Assembly (NCBI RefSeq): GCF_008704535.1 | Contig: NZ_CP023701.1 | Location: 5,498,001-5,562,000, forward strand | DNA from: Streptomyces subrutilus | GTDB taxonomy: Bacteria; Actinomycetota; Actinomycetes; Streptomycetales; Streptomycetaceae | Direction: 5' to 3' | Length of the DNA: 64,000 bases | Shown: positions 49,204 to 57,756 of the stretch, piece after piece | Position numbering within the stretch: position 1 is the first letter of the stretch | Layout of the letters: every line of letters begins with the position of its first letter | Program-made: the position numbers and the translations under genes | Notes under the pieces: generated by a model | The model's database searches: none | What the model saw: the letters and a program-made list of their open reading frames with translations, nothing else | What the model was told of the DNA's origin: nothing

Positions 49204-49815
49204 GTGCCAACGAACAAGAAGCAGCAGGTGACCGCGTCGGCCGAGCGGCGCCGCGAACTCCTCGACACCGCCGCCGAGGTCTTCGCCGCGCAGGGCTACA
49301 ACGCCACCACCGTCCGGAAGATCGCCGACGCCGCCGGAATGCTCGCCGGCAGCCTCTACTACCACTTCGATTCCAAGGAATCGATGCTCGACGAGATCCT
49401 CTCGGACTTCCTGACCGAGCTGTGGCAGGGCTACGACGGCGTCCTCGCCGCGGGCCTCGGCCCCAGGGAGACCATCGAGGCCCTCGTCACCGAGTCCTTC
49501 CGGGAGATCGACCGGCACCGCGCCGCCGTCGCGATCTACCAGAAGGAGGCGCGCACCCTCTCCGCGCAACCCCGCTTCCACTACCTCTCCGACTCGCAGC
49601 AGAAGTTCGAGAAGGCCTGGCTGGGGACGCTGGAGCGGGGCGTCGCCGCCCGGGTCTTCCGGGCCGACCTCGACATCCGCCTCACCTACCGCTTCGTGCG
49701 CGACACGGTGTGGGTGGCGGCCTCCTGGTACCGGCCCGGCGGCCTGCACAGCCCCGAGGAGATCGCCCGGCAGTACCTGTCGATGGTGCTGGACGGGATC
49801 GCCCTGCGCACCTGA
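49204..49815 (+). CDS. kstR2: TetR-family repressor KstR2
   Basis: A 203-residue TetR protein. The HTH lies in residues ~15-60 (ATTVRKIADAAGMLAGSLYYHF). The C-terminal half closely resembles mycobacterial KstR2: YQKEARTLSAQPRFHYL and YRFVRDTVWVAASWYRPGG line up well with the version I know. KstR2 represses steroid C/D-ring genes and is released by HIP-CoA. It lies between ipdF and fadA6, and two matching operators are in the window. The start is GTG, 15 nt after ipdF. Confidence 0.9.
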   Translation: MPTNKKQQVTASAERRRELLDTAAEVFAAQGYNATTVRKIADAAGMLAGSLYYHFDSKESMLDEILSDFLTELWQGYDGVLAAGLGPRETIEALVTESFREIDRHRAAVAIYQKEARTLSAQPRFHYLSDSQQKFEKAWLGTLERGVAARVFRADLDIRLTYRFVRDTVWVAASWYRPGGLHSPEEIARQYLSMVLDGIALRT

Positions 49816-49841
49816 CGGCGCAGCCGACCAGAGGAGTCCCG

Positions 49842-50999
49842 ATGCCCGAGGCCTACATAGTCGACGCGGTCCGCACGCCCGTGGGGCGGCGCGGGGGCGG
49901 CCTGTCGGCGGTCCACCCGGCCGACCTGGGCGCGCACGTGCTGAAGGCGCTGGTCGCGCGCTCGGGCGTGGACCCGGCGGCGGTGGAGGACGTGGTGTTC
50001 GGCTGCCTCGACACGGTCGGACCGCAGGCGGGCGACATCGCGCGGACCGCGTGGCTGGCGGCCGGCCTGCCCGAGGAGGTCCCCGGCGTCACCGTGGACC
50101 GCCAGTGCGGCTCGTCCCAGCAGGCCGTGCACTTCGCGGCGCAGGGCGTCCTGTCCGGCACCCAGGACCTGGTGGTCGCGGGCGGCACCCAGAACATGTC
50201 CATGATCCCGATCGCCTTCGCCTCGCGGCAGGCGGCCGAACCGCTCGGCCTCACCGAGGGCCCGTACGCCGGATCGGAGGGCTGGCGGGCCCGGTACGGC
50301 GACGCCCCGGTGAACCAGTTCCACGGCGCCGAGCTCATCGCGCGCAAGTGGGGCATCACGCGCCGGGACATGGAGGAGTTCGCGCTCCGCTCCCACCAAC
50401 GGGCGGTGCGCGCCGCCGACGAGGGCCGCTTCGCGCGCGAGACCGTCCCGTACGGCGAGGTCGCGGCCGACGAGGGCCCCCGCCGGGACACCACCCCGGA
50501 GAAGATGGCGGCCCTGAAGCCGGTGGTCCCGGGCGGCACCATCACCGCCGCCGTCTCCTCCCAGGTCTCGGACGGCGCGGCGGCGATGCTGATCGCCTCC
50601 GAACGGGCGGTACGGGAGCACGGCCTGCGGCCGCGGGCCCGCGTCCACCACCTGTCGGTCCGGGGCGAGGACCCCATCCGGATGCTGTCGGCGCCGATCC
50701 CGGCGACCGCGTACGCGCTGAAGAAGACCGGCCTGACACTGGCGGACATCGACCTGGTGGAGATCAACGAGGCCTTCGCGCCGGTGGTGCTGGCCTGGCT
50801 GAAGGAGACGGGCGCCGACCCGGAGCGGGTCAACGCCAACGGCGGCGCCATCGCGCTGGGCCACCCGCTGGGCGCCACCGGGGTCCGGCTGATGACCACG
50901 CTCCTGCACGAGCTGGAGCGGACGGGGGGCCGGTACGGCCTCCAGACGATGTGCGAGGGCGGCGGCCAGGCCAACGTGACGATCATCGAGCGGCTGTAG
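49842..50999 (+). CDS. fadA6: acetyl-CoA acetyltransferase, FadA6-like thiolase
   Basis: The 385-residue thiolase has the acyl-accepting Cys89 in VDRQCGSSQQA, NANGGAIALGHPLGATG with the catalytic His, and the second Cys in TMCEGGGQAN. NEAFAPV precedes them. In the steroid pathway FadA6 performs the thiolytic step after ring C opening. It is placed last in the ipdF-kstR2-fadA6 unit, 26 nt after kstR2, with a GAGGAG site. Confidence 0.88.
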   Translation: MPEAYIVDAVRTPVGRRGGGLSAVHPADLGAHVLKALVARSGVDPAAVEDVVFGCLDTVGPQAGDIARTAWLAAGLPEEVPGVTVDRQCGSSQQAVHFAAQGVLSGTQDLVVAGGTQNMSMIPIAFASRQAAEPLGLTEGPYAGSEGWRARYGDAPVNQFHGAELIARKWGITRRDMEEFALRSHQRAVRAADEGRFARETVPYGEVAADEGPRRDTTPEKMAALKPVVPGGTITAAVSSQVSDGAAAMLIASERAVREHGLRPRARVHHLSVRGEDPIRMLSAPIPATAYALKKTGLTLADIDLVEINEAFAPVVLAWLKETGADPERVNANGGAIALGHPLGATGVRLMTTLLHELERTGGRYGLQTMCEGGGQANVTIIERL

Positions 51000-51011
51000 G
51001 GCCCCGCCCGG

Positions 51012-51043
51012 CCGGAGGGACGGCGGCCCCGCCGCCCCTCCGG
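51012..51043 (+). terminator. hairpin after fadA6
   Basis: CCGGAGGGACGGC (51012-51024) pairs with GCCGCCCCTCCGG (51031-51043) with a single mismatch, 12 nt after the fadA6 stop. It separates the catabolic unit from the cold-shock module. Confidence 0.6.
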
Positions 51044-51100
51044 ATGCCGGAAAGGACGCAGGTCACACGCCTGCGGCGGCGGCACCCGGTGGAGGTGTGG

Positions 51101-51233
51101 TAGCTTAGAGCTCGTTGCAGTTGTGGTACCCATGAACTTTATGTGCGCCTGACGGGAATGATCCTCAGGCGCTTTTATTGTTTTGCCGGACTCTCCGGAT
51201 GGGGCCCTTTGCCGCCTATTCAGGAGATTCAAA
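51101..51233 (+). promoter_or_regulatory. csp promoter and structured 5' leader (candidate attenuator)
   Basis: TAGCTT at 51101-51106 is a likely -10 box, giving a leader of about 120 nt. Within it GCGCCTGA (51145-51152) and TCAGGCGC (51165-51172) form an 8-bp hairpin followed by TTTTATTGTTTT, a textbook intrinsic terminator and rare in this GC-rich genome. A second small hairpin CCGGA/TCCGG (51186-51198) and an AGGAG ribosome site follow. A six-codon frame ATG-TGA (51132-51152) overlaps the left arm. The layout suggests conditional termination before csp. Confidence 0.6.
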
Positions 51234-51437
51234 ATGGCACTTGGCACCGTGAAGTGGTTCAACTCGGAAAAGGGCTTCGGCTTCATCGAGCAGGACGGTG
51301 GCGGCCCGGACGTCTTCGCCCACTACTCGAACATCGCCACCCAGGGCTTCCGTGAGCTCCAGGAGGGCCAGCGCGTGTCCTTCGACGTGACCCAGGGCCA
51401 GAAGGGCCCCCAGGCGGAGAACATCCTCCCCGCCTGA
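51234..51437 (+). CDS. cold-shock protein (CSD family)
   Basis: A 67-residue cold-shock domain protein starting MALGTVKWFNSEKGFGFIEQ, with both RNA-binding motifs: KGFGFIE (RNP1) and VFAHYS (RNP2). It binds single-stranded RNA/DNA and melts RNA structure. It has a long leader and is followed by a strong hairpin and then a DEAD-box helicase, a pairing often seen in cold adaptation. Confidence 0.96.
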   Translation: MALGTVKWFNSEKGFGFIEQDGGGPDVFAHYSNIATQGFRELQEGQRVSFDVTQGQKGPQAENILPA

Positions 51438-51450
51438 TTTCACCAGCATG

Positions 51451-51482
51451 CCGGGGTCCGCACCGTGAGGTGCGGACCCCGG
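51451..51482 (+). terminator. perfect 14-bp hairpin after csp
   Basis: CCGGGGTCCGCACC (51451-51464) and GGTGCGGACCCCGG (51469-51482) form a perfect stem with a GTGA loop, followed by CTTGTCTGCTGTTT. The helicase gene starts 58 nt further on, so it is expressed by read-through or from a promoter in this short gap. Confidence 0.85.
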
Positions 51483-51540
51483 CTTGTCTGCTGTTTCGAC
51501 TGTTTGTTGTACCTGCCGGTTTCAGGAGGGCGTTTTCCGC

Positions 51541-53235
51541 ATGACCAGCTCCAGCTCCGCACGACCCAGCCGCCGCCCCACTCGGGGCCGAGGTGCGGCC
51601 CAGGGACGTCCGAAGGCTGGCGCGGGACGGCAGAAGTCCGCCCCCGTGGCCAGGCCCCAGGAATTCACCATGCCCGAACCGATCGCACCGGCCCTCCCGC
51701 CGGTCGAGGCGTTCGAGGACATGGACATGCCCGAGGCGCTGCTGAAGACCCTCGCAGCCCAGGGCGTCACCTCGCCGTTCCCGATCCAGGCCGCCACGCT
51801 GCCCAACTCGCTCGTCGGCCGCGACCTGCTCGGCCGCGGCCGCACCGGCTCCGGCAAGACGCTGGCCTTCGGCCTGGCGCTGCTGGCCCGTACCGCGGGC
51901 CGCCGGGCCGAGCCCAAGGCGCCGCTCGCCCTGGTCCTCGTCCCCACCCGCGAGCTCGCGCAGCAGGTGACCGACGCCCTGACCCCGTACGCCACGGCCG
52001 TCAACCTGCGCATCGCCACCGTCGTCGGCGGCATGTCGATCAACCGGCAGTCGGGCGCCCTGCGCCGCGGCTCCGAGGTGCTCGTCGCCACCCCCGGCCG
52101 GCTGAAGGACCTCATCGACCGCGGTGACGCCGACCTCTCGCAGGTCGCCATCACGGTCCTCGACGAGGCCGACCAGATGACCGACATGGGCTTCATGCCG
52201 CAGGTCACCGCGCTGCTCAAGCAGGTCCAGGCCGGCGGCCAGCGGATGCTGTTCTCGGCGACGCTGGACAAGAACATCGACAAGCTCGTCAAGATGTTCC
52301 TCACCGACCCGGTCGGCCACTCCGTCGACCCCTCGGCCGGCGCGGTCACCACCATGGAGCACCACGTCCTGTACGTCATGGACGAGACCGACAAGAAGGC
52401 CGTGGCGACGCGCATAGCCGCTCGCGAAGGCCGGGTGATCATGTTCGTGGACACCAAGCGCGGGGTCGACCGCATGGTCAAGAAGCTCCTCGCGGACGGC
52501 GTCCGCGCCTCCGGCCTGCACGGCGGCCGCTCGCAGCCGCAGCGCAACCGGACCCTGGACTGGTTCAAGACGGGCGAGGTCACCGCGCTGGTGGCCACCA
52601 ACGTCGCCGCGCGCGGCATCCACATCGACGACCTCGACCTCGTCGTCAACGTGGACCCGCCCACCGACCACAAGGACTACCTGCACCGCGGCGGACGCAC
52701 CGCCCGCGCCGGCGAGTCCGGCAGCGTCGTCACCCTGGTCCTGCCCGACCAGAAGCGGGACATGACGCGGCTCATGTCGGACGCCGGGATCTCCCCGCGC
52801 ACCGCGCAGATCAAGTCCTCCGACGAGGAACTGGCCCGGCTGACCGGCGCCCGGGAGCCCTCGGGCATCCCGGTGGTGCTGGACGTGCCGCAGCCGACCC
52901 CGCCGCGCCAGCGCTCCGCGTCGAAGCCCGCCGCGGGCAACGGCGCCGGTGGCGGACGCCGCCGTTCGGGCGGGCCGCGCACCGGCTCCGCGACCGGCGC
53001 GGCTCCGGCCGCCGGCGGGCGCGGACGCCGTTCCGGCGGTGCCGCCGCCGGCCAGGCCCCGGCCTCCGCGTCGGGCCAGGCCCGACGCGGTCAGGGCGGC
53101 GGTCAGGGCGCCGCGGCCGGTGGCTCCGGCGAGCGCGGCCGGCGTACCGGGGGCGCGCCCTCCGGTGGCGCGGCGGCCGCTTCCGCCCGCAGCCGGGTGG
53201 GTGGCGCGGGCCAGGGCCGGCGCCGGTCCGCCTGA
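51541..53235 (+). CDS. DEAD-box RNA helicase
   Basis: A 564-residue DEAD-box helicase with motifs in order: GRGRTGSGKT (I), PTRELAQQ (Ia), TPGRL (Ib), VLDEADQM (II), FSATLD (III), ATNVAARGIHI (V) and HRGGRTARAG (VI). A basic Ser/Arg/Gly N-terminus of about 40 residues and a 130-residue Gly/Arg/Ala-rich tail probably bind RNA. AGGAGG precedes ATG 51541. It lies downstream of csp and probably unwinds RNA structures, perhaps in cold or ribosome assembly. Confidence 0.95.
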   Translation: MTSSSSARPSRRPTRGRGAAQGRPKAGAGRQKSAPVARPQEFTMPEPIAPALPPVEAFEDMDMPEALLKTLAAQGVTSPFPIQAATLPNSLVGRDLLGRGRTGSGKTLAFGLALLARTAGRRAEPKAPLALVLVPTRELAQQVTDALTPYATAVNLRIATVVGGMSINRQSGALRRGSEVLVATPGRLKDLIDRGDADLSQVAITVLDEADQMTDMGFMPQVTALLKQVQAGGQRMLFSATLDKNIDKLVKMFLTDPVGHSVDPSAGAVTTMEHHVLYVMDETDKKAVATRIAAREGRVIMFVDTKRGVDRMVKKLLADGVRASGLHGGRSQPQRNRTLDWFKTGEVTALVATNVAARGIHIDDLDLVVNVDPPTDHKDYLHRGGRTARAGESGSVVTLVLPDQKRDMTRLMSDAGISPRTAQIKSSDEELARLTGAREPSGIPVVLDVPQPTPPRQRSASKPAAGNGAGGGRRRSGGPRTGSATGAAPAAGGRGRRSGGAAAGQAPASASGQARRGQGGGQGAAAGGSGERGRRTGGAPSGGAAAASARSRVGGAGQGRRRSA

Positions 53236-53273
53236 CGGCACCGGGACACGACGGGGTACCACACGGGTTCGAC

Positions 53274-53313
53274 ACGGAACGCCGGGCAGCGCACGCGCCG
53301 CCCGGCGTTCCGT
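53274..53313. terminator. 14-bp hairpin between helicase and phosphatase genes
   Basis: ACGGAACGCCGGGC (53274-53287) and GCCCGGCGTTCCGT (53300-53313) are perfectly complementary with a 12-nt loop. It lies between convergent stops, so it can serve both strands. Confidence 0.8.
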
Positions 53314-53353
53314 CGTCGCGGCGCGGTCGCCGCACCCGGCAGGCGAGGCGGGC

Positions 53354-54283
53354 TCAGCGGACCATCCTGGCCTGGAGCCTGGCCAGGGTCCGCAGGTCGA
53401 GGCCGAGGCCCTCGGTCAGATACCCGTAGAAGCCGCCGTAGTCGGCCTCCATCCGGTCGGTCGCGGCGGCCAGGTAGTCCGTGCGGACCTCCTGGAGGGG
53501 GATCAGCAGGTCCGGGTTCTGCATCCGGCCCGACTGCTTGAGGCCCGCCCGCAGCGCGGCGTCGTAGGCGGCCCGGTAGGTGTTCGACGCCAGGTAGTCG
53601 CGTGCGGCACGGTCCTCGGGGACGGCCAGCGCCCGCAGCAGCACGTAGGCCAGCCACCCCGTCCGGTCCTTGCCCGAGGTGCAGTGGACCAGCAGCGGAC
53701 CCCGGCCGTCGGCCACCTCCCGCAGCGTCGCCGCGAACTGCGCCCGGTTCTCCGGGCTGGTGACGAAGGTGCGGTAGATGTCGCGCATGTAGGCCTCGGC
53801 ACGGCCGCCGCCGAGCATCCGCTCCTGCGTGGCCGGATCTCCGCTGCCGATCGCGGTGACGAGGGTCGCGTACAGCCCGAGATCGCTGACCGGGCGCGCG
53901 GTGGGGGAGAGCCCGGCGGGCAGCCGGTCCGCGCCGTCGTACTGGACCTCCATCGGGATGCGGAAGTCGACGACGCCGGTGAGATGCAGGCCGGCGAGGG
54001 TGGCGACGTCGGCGTCGGTCAGCCGGCCCAGCGCGTCGGAGCGGTAGACCAGCCCCTGACGGACCAGGCCGCCGGTGTACGTGCGGTGGCCGCCCACGTC
54101 GCGGACGTTGACGGCGCCCTGCAGCGGGACCGGGCGGCCCGGGTCCGCCACCCGGTCGCGCGGGACGGCGGCGGGGGAAGGGGAGGGGGAGGCCGGCGCC
54201 GCGTACGCGGAGGCGGGCAGGGCGCCGAGGGCGAGGGCGGAGGCGAGCACGGCGGCCGCCAGGCGGGTTCGGTCACGGCTCAT
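53354..54283 (-). CDS. secreted tyrosine-protein phosphatase
   Basis: The 309-residue protein starts with a signal peptide (to about residue 32, ASAYAAP) and has GAVNVRDVGGHRTYTGGLVR and the Cys-phosphatase loop HCTSGKDRTGW (near residue 197-206), typical of the PTP-like phosphatase Y_phosphatase3 group. It should act outside the cell. It starts only 32 nt after ipdC on the same strand with an AGGAG site, so it may be co-transcribed with the ipd genes. Confidence 0.88.
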   Translation of the reverse strand: MSRDRTRLAAAVLASALALGALPASAYAAPASPSPSPAAVPRDRVADPGRPVPLQGAVNVRDVGGHRTYTGGLVRQGLVYRSDALGRLTDADVATLAGLHLTGVVDFRIPMEVQYDGADRLPAGLSPTARPVSDLGLYATLVTAIGSGDPATQERMLGGGRAEAYMRDIYRTFVTSPENRAQFAATLREVADGRGPLLVHCTSGKDRTGWLAYVLLRALAVPEDRAARDYLASNTYRAAYDAALRAGLKQSGRMQNPDLLIPLQEVRTDYLAAATDRMEADYGGFYGYLTEGLGLDLRTLARLQARMVR

Positions 54284-54315
54284 CTGATGCGACTCCTGCA
54301 ACGGAGAAGGGAGGG

Positions 54316-55398
54316 TCACCCTGCGGGGGGCAGGGCGCGGAGCGAGTGCAGGCGTTCCAGTCCTTCCAGTACGGTCTGTGCCTCGGCCATGACCCGGGCG
54401 ACGAGCTCCGCGCACGACGGAAGGTCGTCGATCACGCCCGCGACCTGGCCGGACGCCATGACGCCGAGGTCCGTACGGCCCTCGACCATGGACGCCCGAA
54501 GGAGCATGGGGGTGTTGGCGGCCATCAGGACCTGGCTCCAGGACAGGTCCTTGCCGTGGCGCATCGCCAGGCCGTCGCGCACCATCCGCGCCCACGACAG
54601 CCCCGAGAGCCGTCGGAAGCCCGCCGCGTGCCGGACCGCCCGCACCAGCGTCCGCGCGCGGCCCGCCCGCTCCAGCGAGTCGACCAGCTCGGTGCGGAGC
54701 ATCCGGTGCGGCAGCCCGTCGACGGCGGTGGTCACGGTGACGTCCCGGACCGCGGCCCGCAGGTACTGCGCCTTCACGGCGTCCGGGACGGTCGAGTCGG
54801 AGGTCAGCAGGAACCGGGTGCCCATGGCGATGCCCGCGGCCCCGTACGCGAGCGCGGCGACCAGGCCGCGGCCGTCCGCGAAACCGCCCGCCGCGACCAC
54901 CGGCACGTCCACGGCGTCGACCACCTGCGGCAGCAGCACGGAGGTGGCCACCTCCCCGGTGTGGCCGCCGCCCTCACCGCCCTGCACGATCACCGCGTCC
55001 GCACCCCAGGCGGCCACCTTCTCCGCGTGCCGCCGGGCCCCGACCGAGGGGACGACGACCACGCCCGCGTCCTTGAGCCGGGCGATCAGCTCCCGGGAGG
55101 GGGCCAGGGCGAAGGAGGCCACGCGGACGCCCTCGTCGATGATCAGCTGGGCGCGCTCGGCGGCGTCGGCCGCGTCCGCCCGCAGATTGACCCCGAACGG
55201 GGTCGCCTCGTCCGTACGGGAGCGGACCTCGTGGATCGCGGACCGCAGCTGCTCCACGGACATCGTCGCGGAGGCCAGGATGCCCAGCGCCCCCGCGTTC
55301 GCGGCCGCCGACACCAGCCGCGGGCCGGCCACCCAGCCCATGCCCGTCTGCACGATCGGGTGCGTGACCCCGACCAGTCGGGTGAATGCCGTCTCCAT
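54316..55398 (-). CDS. ipdC: IpdC-type flavin reductase/NMO-family oxidoreductase
   Basis: A 360-residue TIM-barrel flavoprotein: HPIVQTGMGWVAG at the N-terminus, VQGGEGGGHTG and AAGGFADGRG (FMN phosphate site), AMGTRFLLTSDS, and HGKDLSWSQVLMAANTP near the C-terminus. The long C-terminal region and the wording of these motifs match Rv3553 (IpdC), which acts on 5-oxo-HIC-CoA in ring C/D breakdown. General annotation would be nitronate monooxygenase. It sits 4 nt after ipdB in the unit echA20-ipdA-ipdB-ipdC. Confidence 0.87.
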   Translation of the reverse strand: METAFTRLVGVTHPIVQTGMGWVAGPRLVSAAANAGALGILASATMSVEQLRSAIHEVRSRTDEATPFGVNLRADAADAAERAQLIIDEGVRVASFALAPSRELIARLKDAGVVVVPSVGARRHAEKVAAWGADAVIVQGGEGGGHTGEVATSVLLPQVVDAVDVPVVAAGGFADGRGLVAALAYGAAGIAMGTRFLLTSDSTVPDAVKAQYLRAAVRDVTVTTAVDGLPHRMLRTELVDSLERAGRARTLVRAVRHAAGFRRLSGLSWARMVRDGLAMRHGKDLSWSQVLMAANTPMLLRASMVEGRTDLGVMASGQVAGVIDDLPSCAELVARVMAEAQTVLEGLERLHSLRALPPAG

Positions 55399-55402
55399 CG
55401 GA

Positions 55403-56143
55403 TCAGCCCCGCACTTCCCGGTCGCGCAGCCCCTTCGGGTCGATCACCTCGCGGATCAGCCGCAGCTCCTCCCCGGTGGGCTCCCGCGTGTACGGCACCT
55501 CGCCGTCGGTGGCGAGGACGAAGCCGGTGGCCTCCCGGACCTGCTCCACGGTGACCCCCGGATGGACGGAGGCCAGCCGCATCGAGCGGCCGGGGCCGGC
55601 GAAGTCGAAGACGCCCAGATCGCTGACGACCCGGGGCAGCCGGTGGTAGCGGGTGGCGGCCGGGCCGGCCGCCGCGGCGCGGTCGTGGCCGACCCCGCTC
55701 ACCATGTCCACGCGCTCGACGAACACCCGGCGGGAGTGCCGCGGCACCCAGTAGCTCACCGGATTGTTCAACGTGTTGACGGGCGCCCCGCGCACGCCCA
55801 GGAGCTGGCGGGACGGCTGCTCCCACGGGCCGATGCAGGAGATGTTCTGGTTGCCGAAGCGGTCGATCTGGCTGGCGCCCATCATCACGTGCCGCCGGCC
55901 GCCGGTGACCATGGCGAGGTGGCGGCGGTACGGGAGCCACCCCTCGACCGTGCCGTCCAGCCCCACGAGCAGGGCCTCGCCGTCCGTCAGCAGCAGGTCG
56001 GGGGAGAAGGTCCGCTTGGCGAGCCGGGCGCCGAGGGAGGGGACGAGGCCCATCGGGCTGGCGAGCACCTCGCCGTCGCCCCGCCAGGCCTCGGCGCAGG
56101 CGATCACGCAGTACTCGGCGCGGGTGGCGGTCGCGGTGGTCAC
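55403..56143 (-). CDS. ipdB: COCHEA-CoA hydrolase subunit IpdB (CoA-transferase fold)
   Basis: The 246-residue protein has a class I CoA-transferase beta fold: YCVIACAEAWRGDGEVLASPMG at the N-terminus (in parts), MMGASQIDRFGNQNIS, and VDMVSGVGHDR. IpdA and IpdB together open ring C by hydrolysis (retro-Claisen) rather than transferring CoA. The GTG overlaps the ipdA stop by 4 nt, as expected for a heteromer. The long frame upstream of the GTG is rejected because it overlaps ipdA completely. Confidence 0.88.
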   Translation of the reverse strand: MTTATATRAEYCVIACAEAWRGDGEVLASPMGLVPSLGARLAKRTFSPDLLLTDGEALLVGLDGTVEGWLPYRRHLAMVTGGRRHVMMGASQIDRFGNQNISCIGPWEQPSRQLLGVRGAPVNTLNNPVSYWVPRHSRRVFVERVDMVSGVGHDRAAAAGPAATRYHRLPRVVSDLGVFDFAGPGRSMRLASVHPGVTVEQVREATGFVLATDGEVPYTREPTGEELRLIREVIDPKGLRDREVRG

Positions 56144-56991
56144 TGCTGCTCCTCGTGCCAGGTGCGGACGGCGGACTGGTAGGCGTGCTCGCTGCCGCCG
56201 GAGAGGAAGCGGGCGCGGAACTCGGGCCAGGGCGTGGTCGCGTACAGCTTCTGGAAGGCCTCGTCGCGCTCGTAGTCGGGTGCGCAGGAGGTGAAGTGCG
56301 CGCCGTTCGGCGTCTCGACGACCCCGGTGACCGAGTGCCGGCTGACCAGGAGGGACTGCGGGGGGCCCGCCTTGGCGAACTCGGCGCTCTCCACCAGCTG
56401 CTCGCAGGAGACGTAGGCGGTGTCGGCGGCCTCGCAGAAGAGGTCGTCGAAGTACGGGTCGGGGCCCAGGTACTGGCCGTTGCCGAGGCGGTCGGCGCGG
56501 TTGAGGTGGACCAGGGCGGCGTCCATCCGCAGGGCCGGCACGGCCACGAACTCCTCGCCGTCGGCGTACGGGGAGGTGACGGTCCGCAGCTCCGGGTTGA
56601 CCCGCATCACGTCGGAGCCGAGGCCGGCGCGGACGGGCAGGAACGGCAGCCGGTTCGCGGCGGCGTGCAGGCCCCACATGAACATGGCCTCGTCGAGCTC
56701 GGTCAGGGCGAAGGCGGCGCGTTCGCGGGCGGCGCGGAAGTGCGGCTCCAGCGGGATCGAGTCGAGGGTGGCGAAGGGGGCGACGAGCCGGCGGATGCGG
56801 CCGGCCGCGGCCAGCAGTCCGACGTCGGGGCCGCCGTACGCGACCACGGTGAGATCGGTGATCTCGGAGCGGAGCAGTGCGCGGACCAGGGCCATCGGCT
56901 TGCGCCTCGATCCCCAGCCGCCGATCCCCAGCGTCATCCCGCTGCGCAGCCGCCCGACCACCTCGTCGGGGGTCATCGTCTTGTCGGTCAC
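56140..56991 (-). CDS. ipdA: COCHEA-CoA hydrolase subunit IpdA (CoA-transferase fold)
   Basis: A 283-residue alpha subunit: GMTLGIGGWGSRRKPMALVR near the N-terminus, VVAYGGPDVGLL, and ALVHLNRADRLGNGQYLGPD. The GIGGWGSRRKP loop is characteristic of the IpdA group as opposed to true acetate CoA-transferases. It works with IpdB in steroid ring C cleavage. Its start GTG overlaps the echA20 stop and its stop overlaps ipdB. Confidence 0.88.
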   Translation of the reverse strand: MTDKTMTPDEVVGRLRSGMTLGIGGWGSRRKPMALVRALLRSEITDLTVVAYGGPDVGLLAAAGRIRRLVAPFATLDSIPLEPHFRAARERAAFALTELDEAMFMWGLHAAANRLPFLPVRAGLGSDVMRVNPELRTVTSPYADGEEFVAVPALRMDAALVHLNRADRLGNGQYLGPDPYFDDLFCEAADTAYVSCEQLVESAEFAKAGPPQSLLVSRHSVTGVVETPNGAHFTSCAPDYERDEAFQKLYATTPWPEFRARFLSGGSEHAYQSAVRTWHEEQQ

Positions 56992-57737
56992 GAGCTGCCG
57001 CCCTTTCCGAAGCCGTCGCGGACCCGGTCGGCCACGCCGCTGAGGTTGGCCTCGAAGGTGAAGCCCTGTTCGAAGCGGTAGCTGCGCCGTACGTCCACCG
57101 GGTCGATGCCGTTGATGGCGGCCTTGGCCAGCCGGATCAGGGAGCCGTCCTTCCGCGCGATCTCGGCGGCCAGCTCCAGCGCGGCGCCGCGCAGTCCCTC
57201 GCGCGGGACCACCCGCCAGACCGAGCCGTGCGCGTGCAGTTCGGCGGCGGTGGCGGTGCGCGAGGTGTAGTACAGCGTGCGCATCAGGTGCTGGGGGACC
57301 AGGCGGGCGAGGTGGGTGGCGGCGCCGAGCGCGCCACGGTCCAGCTCGGGCAGGCCGAAGACGGCGTCGTCGGAGGCGACGATCGCGTCGGCGTTGCCGA
57401 CGAGGCCGATGCCGCCGCCCAGGCAGAAGCCGTGCACGGCCGCGACGACCGGCACCTCGCAGTCGTACACGGCGGCGAAGGCGTCGGCGCAGCCGTGGTT
57501 GGCGCCGATCAGGGCGCCGTGCCCGGGGTCGCGCTGCATCTCCTTGATGTCGACGCCGGCGTTGAAGCCGCGGCCCTCGGCGGCCAGCACCACGCAGCGG
57601 ACCTCGGGGTCGCGGCCGGCGGCGCGCAGGGCGTCGGCGAGTGCGTACCAGCCCTGTACGGGCAGCGCGTTGACGGGTGGGAAGTCGACGGTGACCAGTG
57701 CGATGCCCTTGCCGGGGCTTGCGGTGGAGACACCCAT
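56988..57737 (-). CDS. echA20: enoyl-CoA hydratase family ring D hydrolase, EchA20-like
   Basis: A 249-residue crotonase-fold protein: VDFPPVNALPVQGW, GRGFNAGVDIKEMQRD (oxyanion loop) and GFCLGGGIGLVGNADAI. EchA20 in mycobacteria hydrolyses steroid ring D of HIEC-CoA. It is first in the leftward unit echA20-ipdA-ipdB-ipdC, and a KstR2-like box lies 20 nt upstream of its ATG. ATG 57737 is chosen over an upstream GTG/ATG that would include the operator. Confidence 0.88.
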   Translation of the reverse strand: MGVSTASPGKGIALVTVDFPPVNALPVQGWYALADALRAAGRDPEVRCVVLAAEGRGFNAGVDIKEMQRDPGHGALIGANHGCADAFAAVYDCEVPVVAAVHGFCLGGGIGLVGNADAIVASDDAVFGLPELDRGALGAATHLARLVPQHLMRTLYYTSRTATAAELHAHGSVWRVVPREGLRGAALELAAEIARKDGSLIRLAKAAINGIDPVDVRRSYRFEQGFTFEANLSGVADRVRDGFGKGGSS

Positions 57738-57756
57738 GACAGGATCAGCTACCTTT

